DNA of 64,000 nt, taken from NCBI GenBank assembly GCA_944472135.2, contig OX235262.1:172607509-172671508 (forward strand), given 5' to 3'. Origin of the DNA: Trichobilharzia regenti (Eukaryota > Platyhelminthes > Trematoda > Strigeidida > Schistosomatidae). Both the position numbers and the translations under genes were made by a program. Every line of letters starts with the position of its first letter. The first letter of the stretch is position 1. Below the pieces are notes generated by a model. That model did not search any database. It had not been told where the DNA came from and saw only the letters and a list, made by a program, of their open reading frames with translations. This document shows positions 63,633 to 64,000 of the stretch, piece after piece.

Positions 63633-64000
63633 GTAAGTTGTTCCATTTACTGAGAAAGTAGGACTGATTTAAAAAATCTTATTTCGTAATAACAGTGACC
63701 ATAACAGAAAAGGTCAAGTTACAATCGTCTATTATTGAGTCATTCACTTATAATCACTGATACAGTCTGGTTAGATACGAATCTGTTCAGTGACCTACAT
63801 TAAACTGAACACAAGTGGCTGACAACATCCTATAAGTGTGATATGTGTGAATTACATAACCTGAGGAAATATTCGTTATGTTGACACTTAGGAATAAAGA
63901 AAGGACAGGGAACGGACTATATGGAGAGAAAGTGGGTGTTCGACTGAGATATGTACGAGGTAACATGTTGGATATACACGATATCTTGTAATTTTATTAC

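Overview
The window looks like intron-rich, A+T-rich nuclear DNA of a schistosome-type blood fluke. I infer this from the mixture of mobile elements: hammerhead-ribozyme SINEs of the Smalpha type, CR1-like and RTE-like LINEs, many Penelope-like elements (PLEs) with GIY-YIG ends, and gypsy-like LTR elements. Genus and species are inference. No bacterial-type operons, CRISPR arrays, or rRNA/tRNA genes were seen.

Layout. From 1 to about 37,000 is mainly nested transposon debris. It includes hammerhead SINEs (0.8-5.9 kb), an uninterrupted 1020-codon CR1-like endonuclease/reverse transcriptase ORF on the minus strand (6.3-9.75 kb), pieces of several PLE families (10.1-11.9, 13.3-15.7, 17.2-18.5, 19.3-20.6 kb), a decayed gypsy-like pol (21.6-24.2 kb), RTE copies (26.7-30.5 kb, one carrying a 0.5-kb near-perfect hairpin), an open 597-codon RTE reverse transcriptase (30.9-32.7 kb), and a CR1 fragment with nested insertions (33.0-36.1 kb).

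From 37,127 to the right end lies one host gene on the plus strand: the first 14 coding exons (about 650 codons) of a secreted or membrane-anchored M1 zinc aminopeptidase. Exon phases match at every junction, apart from a 1-nt deficit inside exon 5. The gene has a signal sequence, the zinc motif HELAH, the downstream Glu and the catalytic Tyr. The usual GAMEN exopeptidase motif reads HAMEN. The C-terminal helical domain lies beyond the window. The introns are filled with SINEs, RTE and PLE copies and solo LTRs.

How the parts relate. The transposons look like interacting families. One tRNA-headed SINE family carries a CR1 3' tail and another carries an RTE 3' tail, which suggests each borrows a different LINE machinery. 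A head-to-tail hammerhead-SINE array with a 10-bp target duplication sits inside a PLE that has its own 13-bp duplication and an inverted tail. This fits a retrozyme-like, circular-RNA multimer mobilised by PLE-type machinery. It is the most unusual system in the window. All similarity calls were made by eye between copies in the window and from remembered family motifs; no database search was run.
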